Below, piece by piece: positions 63,933 through 64,000 of a stretch of 64,000 nt of DNA (its first letter is position 1; every line of letters begins with the position of its first letter). The stretch lies in assembly GCA_028293825.1 (NCBI GenBank), contig JAQGNY010000026.1, forward strand, positions 124,001-188,000, written 5' to 3'. The notes beneath the pieces are model-generated. The model searched no databases and had not been told where the DNA came from. It saw nothing but the letters and a program-made list of their open reading frames with translations. Source of the stretch: Verrucomicrobiaceae bacterium (GTDB lineage: Bacteria > Pseudomonadota > Gammaproteobacteria > Pseudomonadales > CAMLJR01). The position numbers were made by a program, and so were the translations under genes.

Positions 63933-64000
63933 GACACTCTCCAATTCTTCTTGAACCAATCTTCGTGGGCTAACTTTGCTTGAGCCACGCTCGCTGACCC

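Overview
The window looks like chromosomal DNA of a proteobacterium, most likely a gammaproteobacterium. The grounds are an RND adaptor/pump pair, two L,D-transpeptidases, a DUF1501/DUF1800 pair, a GntR/SDR/old-yellow-enzyme cluster, an integron-type cassette array, and short palindromic repeats with CCCCTTT/AAAGGGG arms. I could not place it more precisely. I saw no rRNA, tRNA or CRISPR array.

Layout: (1) 0.3-29.5 kb is ordinary chromosome. It holds lhr helicase, an RND efflux pair, a sirtuin, an AlkA-type glycosylase, a Dabb protein, a dienelactone hydrolase, an SnoaL-like protein, an SDR + OYE + GntR run, two divergent L,D-transpeptidases, a membrane protein, an HsaA-like flavin monooxygenase, DUF1501 and DUF1800, two small lipoproteins, an aldo/keto reductase, an MFS exporter and a LysR regulator. 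(2) 29.5-34.7 kb is a one-directional (minus strand) run of eleven small, unrelated genes. They are separated by attC-like sites, some with recognisable RYYYAAC and GTTRRRY cores, and no integrase is visible: an apparent CALIN (integron cassette cluster lacking integrase). (3) 34.7-35.4 kb is a non-coding stretch of tandem repeats, followed by a DUF1214-like gene. (4) 36.9-62.5 kb is a single minus-strand locus of about 17 genes encoding a contractile, phage-tail-like injection system. In order of transcription it reads sheath, tube, an unknown protein, a tail-tip adaptor, hub (gpD-like), spike (gpV-like), PAAR tip, gp25 wedge, baseplate J and gpI-like. Then come several fibre-like or helical proteins and a giant Rhs-repeat protein with an HExxH motif. 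(5) An AT-rich gap and a SAM methyltransferase close the window.

The contractile locus has no capsid, portal, terminase, integrase or lysis gene, so it is not a whole prophage. It also shows no AAA+ ATPase, which most described extracellular contractile injection systems carry. The early gene order resembles PBSX/R-type tailocins, but the PAAR tip and the downstream Rhs/HExxH giant point to toxin delivery. I regard this locus and its unusual accessory proteins as the main candidate for a poorly described system. One caveat is an apparent single-base frameshift in the N-terminal part of the sheath gene, which is either a sequence error or evidence that the machine is disabled.

A second theme is repeats. 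Degenerate tandem arrays of 14-22 bp sit in several gene gaps, and a palindromic repeat has entered coding sequence twice: as an in-frame linker in lhr and as the tail and stop codon of the sirtuin.
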